Below are positions 61,479-64,000 of a DNA stretch of 64,000 nt, in pieces. The notes under the pieces were generated by a model. The model was not told the DNA's origin and made no database searches. It was given only the letters and a program-made list of their open reading frames with translations. The translations under genes were made by a program, and so were the position numbers. The stretch's first letter is position 1. Each line of letters starts with the position of its first letter. Location of the stretch: assembly GCA_017650305.1 (NCBI GenBank), contig JAGCFD010000035.1, forward strand, positions 28,205 through 92,204. The letters are read 5' to 3'. This DNA comes from Bacteroidales bacterium. GTDB lineage: Bacteria > Bacteroidota > Bacteroidia > Bacteroidales > WCHB1-69.

Positions 61479-62249
61479 TTAAGGTTCTGCCTCGAAAAGT
61501 CCGAATATGGCCGAACCGCTGCCCGACATGGAGGCGTAGACGGCCCCACGATCATAATAGTCTTGCTTGATGACAGCAAGTTCCGGGTGTGCCTTGAAGA
61601 CAGTTGCCTCAAAATCATTGCGTAAGCTCTCTTTCCAGGTTCGGACAGGCTGATGGAGTATTTCGGGAATGGAATGCTGCGGCACCATCGGCACCACTCC
61701 GCGATATGCTTCTGCCGTGGAGACGGAAATGTCAGGCTTGACGATCTCAAGACGGTAGTTGGAGAGCTCTATAGGGATGCTCTCCAAGATCTCTCCCCGA
61801 CCAGTGGCGTATGCTGGGGCGTTGAGAAGGAAAAAAGGAACATCGCTGCCAAGTTGTAAGGCATATTGGTGCAGTTGCTCTGGTGTTACCGGCAAAGCAA
61901 AATGTTGACAAAGAGCCTTGAGCGTGCAGGCTGCGTCTGAAGAACCACCGCCCAAACCCGCGCCGATGGGGATGTGTTTCTCAAGAGTGATTCTGACACC
62001 GCTAATGCCAAAGTCTCGTTGCAACAAGCGGAATGCTTTTGTGCATAGGTTCTCCTGGTCCGGCCCCGTGTCCCAAGAGCTGCGGCATTCAAACTCATAC
62101 TCGGAATCAATGGTCTCAAAGCTCAACTTGTCTGTGAAGAAATCAGTGGGGTAGAACACGGTTTCCAAGTCGTGATACCCGTCCGGCCGTTTGCGAACGA
62201 CATGTAATCCAAGATTGATTTTGCAATTGGCAATATAGGTTTTCCGCAT
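61479..62249 (-). CDS. ispE: 4-diphosphocytidyl-2-C-methyl-D-erythritol kinase
   Basis: 256 residues from the ATG at 62249 (MRKTYIANCKINLGLHV); a TTG nine bases upstream is less likely. GHMP-kinase motifs: KINLGLHVVRKRPDGYHDLETVF and the ATP loop IPIGAGLGGGSSDAACTL (about 90-107), with SGSGSAIFGLF at the end. IspE phosphorylates CDP-methylerythritol, the fourth MEP step. It follows a YitT gene by about 11 bases. Confidence 0.95.
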   Translation of the reverse strand: MRKTYIANCKINLGLHVVRKRPDGYHDLETVFYPTDFFTDKLSFETIDSEYEFECRSSWDTGPDQENLCTKAFRLLQRDFGISGVRITLEKHIPIGAGLGGGSSDAACTLKALCQHFALPVTPEQLHQYALQLGSDVPFFLLNAPAYATGRGEILESIPIELSNYRLEIVKPDISVSTAEAYRGVVPMVPQHSIPEILHQPVRTWKESLRNDFEATVFKAHPELAVIKQDYYDRGAVYASMSGSGSAIFGLFEAEP

Positions 62250-62260
62250 AAAAGTCAATG

Positions 62261-63127
62261 TTATAGCTTTAGTGTGTCAAAATTCTTTCCAAACACGCTG
62301 GATGTCTTGGTGATAGTTACAAAGGCTGAACTGTCGATCTCTTTGATGATACGGGTTACACGAACCTTGTCACTTCGATGGGCGATGATGAGCAACACAT
62401 CGTTCTCTTGACGGTCGTATGAACCATATCCCTTGAGAAAAGAGGCTCCTCGGTGAAGCTCTTCGTTGATGCGGTGCGCAATCTCCTCATTCTTTTTTGA
62501 AAAAACCATGAACTGATAGGTCTGGTGGAAGCCGTCAATGACCGTGTCCGCCACCAACATGCTCACAAAGAGCACCACAAAGCTGTAAACCAGCTTCTGA
62601 ATATCCATCAAGATGAAAAATGAGGAGCCTACAATGATGAGATTGCACATCATGTTCACTTTCCCGTATGAGATGTTCCGGTATTTTCCTATCATGAGGG
62701 CGATAATGTCCAAACCTCCAGTGTTGCCGCCCCAATTGATGGATATGCCAGCACCTAAAGCACCCAGCGAAGCACCGATGATGACACTCATAAACATGTC
62801 ATCCACGATGGGATGGGTGAAGAGTCTCTGGCCAATATAGAAGAAAACAGAGAGGATAATTGTGCAAATCAATGAGTTGATGCAGAATTTCGGGCCAAGC
62901 ACCTTCCAAGCTATGGCAATTAAAATAGCGTTGAGTGTGAAGGTGGTCAAACCAATCGGTATTTTGGTAGCGAAATAGAGGATGGAGGCGATGCCGGCTA
63001 CACCGCCGCCCGTAACCTCAAAAGGCGTCATAAATGCGGACCATCCGAGGACAAAAATCGCTAAACCGATGGTGATGAAAAAGTAATTCTTAGCCTCTTT
63101 TAAGATGTCTTTGATCGTAATCTTCAT
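62261..63127 (-). CDS. YitT-family membrane protein (second copy)
   Basis: 288 residues from the ATG at 63127 (MKITIKDILKEAK); an in-frame ATG 30 bases earlier is possible. Five to six N-terminal helices with FVLGWSAFMTPFEVTGGGVAGIASILYFATKIPIG and INWGGNTGGLDIIALMIGKY, then the DUF2179 domain (RGASFLKGYGSYDRQENDVLLII). Function unknown. Paralogue of the protein at 29292. It has a -7 element upstream and is followed by ispE. Confidence 0.92.
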   Translation of the reverse strand: MKITIKDILKEAKNYFFITIGLAIFVLGWSAFMTPFEVTGGGVAGIASILYFATKIPIGLTTFTLNAILIAIAWKVLGPKFCINSLICTIILSVFFYIGQRLFTHPIVDDMFMSVIIGASLGALGAGISINWGGNTGGLDIIALMIGKYRNISYGKVNMMCNLIIVGSSFFILMDIQKLVYSFVVLFVSMLVADTVIDGFHQTYQFMVFSKKNEEIAHRINEELHRGASFLKGYGSYDRQENDVLLIIAHRSDKVRVTRIIKEIDSSAFVTITKTSSVFGKNFDTLKL

Positions 63128-63191
63128 TGGATGGTGTTTTATATTACTGAATATCAATCAACTAAAAAATGTCTTGATAAAAATGATGCTG

Positions 63192-63199
63192 CAAAAGTA
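63192..63199 (-). promoter_or_regulatory. -7 promoter element for YitT-ispE
   Basis: TACTTTTG on the minus strand, about 65 bases before the ATG at 63127. Confidence 0.55.
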
Positions 63200-63238
63200 A
63201 AATTTTTTTTTGGGTGATGAACATATTGAAAAAAAATG

Positions 63239-63246
63239 TATTTTTG
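63239..63246 (+). promoter_or_regulatory. -7 promoter element for tRNA-Asn
   Basis: TATTTTTG, 29 bases before the mature tRNA 5' end. Confidence 0.6.
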
Positions 63247-63275
63247 CCGCCGTTAACACAAGAGGTTAATAACCC

Positions 63276-63349
63276 GCTTCCTTAGCTCAGTTGGTTAGAG
63301 CATCTGACTGTTAATCAGAGGGTCCAAGGTTCAAGTCCTTGAGGGAGCG
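63276..63349 (+). tRNA. tRNA-Asn (anticodon GTT)
   Basis: 74 bases fold into a full cloverleaf: acceptor GCTTCCT / AGGGAGC (one G-T pair), D arm GCTC/GAGC, anticodon stem TCTGA/TCAGA around CTGTTAA (anticodon GTT), and T arm CAAGG/CCTTG with loop TTCAAGT. The discriminator is G and CCA is not encoded. It has its own promoter and terminator. Confidence 0.97.
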
Positions 63350-63356
63350 CAAAACG

Positions 63357-63392
63357 AAAGCACCGAATCTCAACAGGTTCGGTGCTTTTTTT
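63357..63392 (+). terminator. Terminator after tRNA-Asn
   Basis: Perfect 11-bp inverted repeat AAAGCACCGAA (63357-63367) / TTCGGTGCTTT (63378-63388), 10-base loop, then a T run to 63392. Confidence 0.92.
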
Positions 63393-63424
63393 GTCGCCAT
63401 AATTTAGGATTTTTGCGCTTTCCT

Positions 63425-64000
63425 CTATTTGTGCTCCTGCTCGAACACCCACTCCGCATTGTTGCGTAAGCACTTGTCAAGTCCGATTTTCTGCTCCTTG
63501 GCCTGTTTCTTGACCTCCTCATACCATTCCGGTGATTCCTTGATGCGGGTGATAATGCCCTGAATGATCTCCTCCCTGTCGATTTCGTTGAAGTCCGGAC
63601 CGTCTTTTAATGCCTGCTCAACTGTTTTGAGGAAGCCAAAGAAATATGAATATGCATGCATGTCTGTGAAAATCATGAGAATCACATCGGCTCCAGTGAT
63701 AATCTCATAACGGTCAAGAAGCGATATCTTGCCAATTCTTTCAGGCTTGGAGGAGTAGGCGGTCTCGTTGTACTTCCAATAGTCCACCTCCCCGAAAGCC
63801 TTCGTGAAATCAGTGTTCTCCAATTGCGTGTAATAACTGTCTCCCACAACCAACAGGTTGGGTTTTCGCTCTTTGTTTTCACCTCGCAAAGCGAAGATCG
63901 GCATTGGAATCCGCTCATGCCGTAACGGAAAGAGTAGATTTAATTGAGACTCCAACTCCTTGTCGCTGTTTCGATATCGAGTGGTGATGTTGCTGTCAGA
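63425..64000 (-). CDS. SGNH-hydrolase-like protein, N-terminal part outside window
   Basis: Only the C-terminal ~190 residues are visible; the frame stays open to the window edge, so the internal TTG at 63955 is not the real start. The segment PNLLVVGDSYYTQL carries the GDSY-type nucleophile motif of SGNH hydrolases, in the style of AlgJ/AlgX/DHHW-family C-termini that help O-acetylate surface glycans. YEIITGADVILMIFTDMHAY follows. An MBOAT acyltransferase partner, if any, would lie beyond the window. The family call is moderate because the N-terminus is missing. Confidence 0.6.
   Translation of the reverse strand, partial: SDSNITTRYRNSDKELESQLNLLFPLRHERIPMPIFALRGENKERKPNLLVVGDSYYTQLENTDFTKAFGEVDYWKYNETAYSSKPERIGKISLLDRYEIITGADVILMIFTDMHAYSYFFGFLKTVEQALKDGPDFNEIDREEIIQGIITRIKESPEWYEEVKKQAKEQKIGLDKCLRNNAEWVFEQEHK

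Overview
The window looks like a chromosomal segment of an anaerobic member of the Bacteroidetes, most likely order Bacteroidales. Support: about eighteen start regions carry the Bacteroidetes -7 promoter element TAnnTTTG; there is a type IX secretion cargo with a PorV/PorQ-family partner; several lineage-typical families occur (DUF4468, MbnP, the PD40/outer-membrane-barrel protein, a glycine-start PurF); and HydF implies an [FeFe] hydrogenase elsewhere. I see no rRNA, CRISPR array, insertion sequence or prophage. The species cannot be named from this sequence.

Layout. 1-4.6 kb: 3' part of a large T9SS cargo gene and a PorV-like gene, closed by a terminator. 4.7-11 kb (+): greA, HIT protein, an unpaired N-terminal transketolase half, an LptF/LptG-type permease, a GT4 glycosyltransferase and dxs. 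11-12.5 kb: an ORF6N-domain gene (-) and a low-molecular-weight phosphatase (+). 12.4-18.4 kb (-): ddl, two LysM/glucosaminidase-fold proteins (one without its catalytic Glu), an M23 peptidase and an orphan SBP_bac_5 lipoprotein. 18.6-23.3 kb (-): small protein, GH3/beta-lactamase fusion, tsaB and a Usp-like protein. 23.4-30.5 kb (+): DUF456 protein, sodium-dependent transporter, S41 protease, dnaG, YitT, MIP18/SufT-like protein. 30.5-33 kb (-): rimO and hydF. 33.2-39.7 kb (+): a glycosylation cassette (FAD oxidoreductase, GT2, aldo/keto reductase, GT2, GtrA, GT-C/TPR protein). 39.8-46 kb: rpsP-rimM, a second GtrA, yceD-rpmF, XTP pyrophosphatase, smpB, a MerR-type regulator, ispD, an HExxH protein and tonB. 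46-51.7 kb (-): PD40/barrel protein, murF, anmK. 51.9-55.3 kb (+): purF-like, folA-like, DUF4468, MbnP. 55.3-61.3 kb (-): nucleoside transporter and a recA-TPR-ruvB-barrel-FAH run. 61.4-64 kb: ispE and a second YitT (-), tRNA-Asn (+) with terminator, and the C-terminal part of an SGNH-hydrolase-like gene running off the window.

Functional themes. Cell-wall building and turnover recur (ddl, murF, anmK, M23, glucosaminidases, GH3/beta-lactamase fusion). The isoprenoid MEP pathway is represented by dxs, ispD and ispE at three sites, which would supply the lipid carrier used by murein synthesis and by the glycosylation cassette. Most of the window is ordinary housekeeping. The parts that deserve a second look are the glycosylation cassette, three proteins with altered active-site residues (PurF-like, DHFR-like, glucosaminidase-like), the lone transketolase half and short repeats at gene boundaries.
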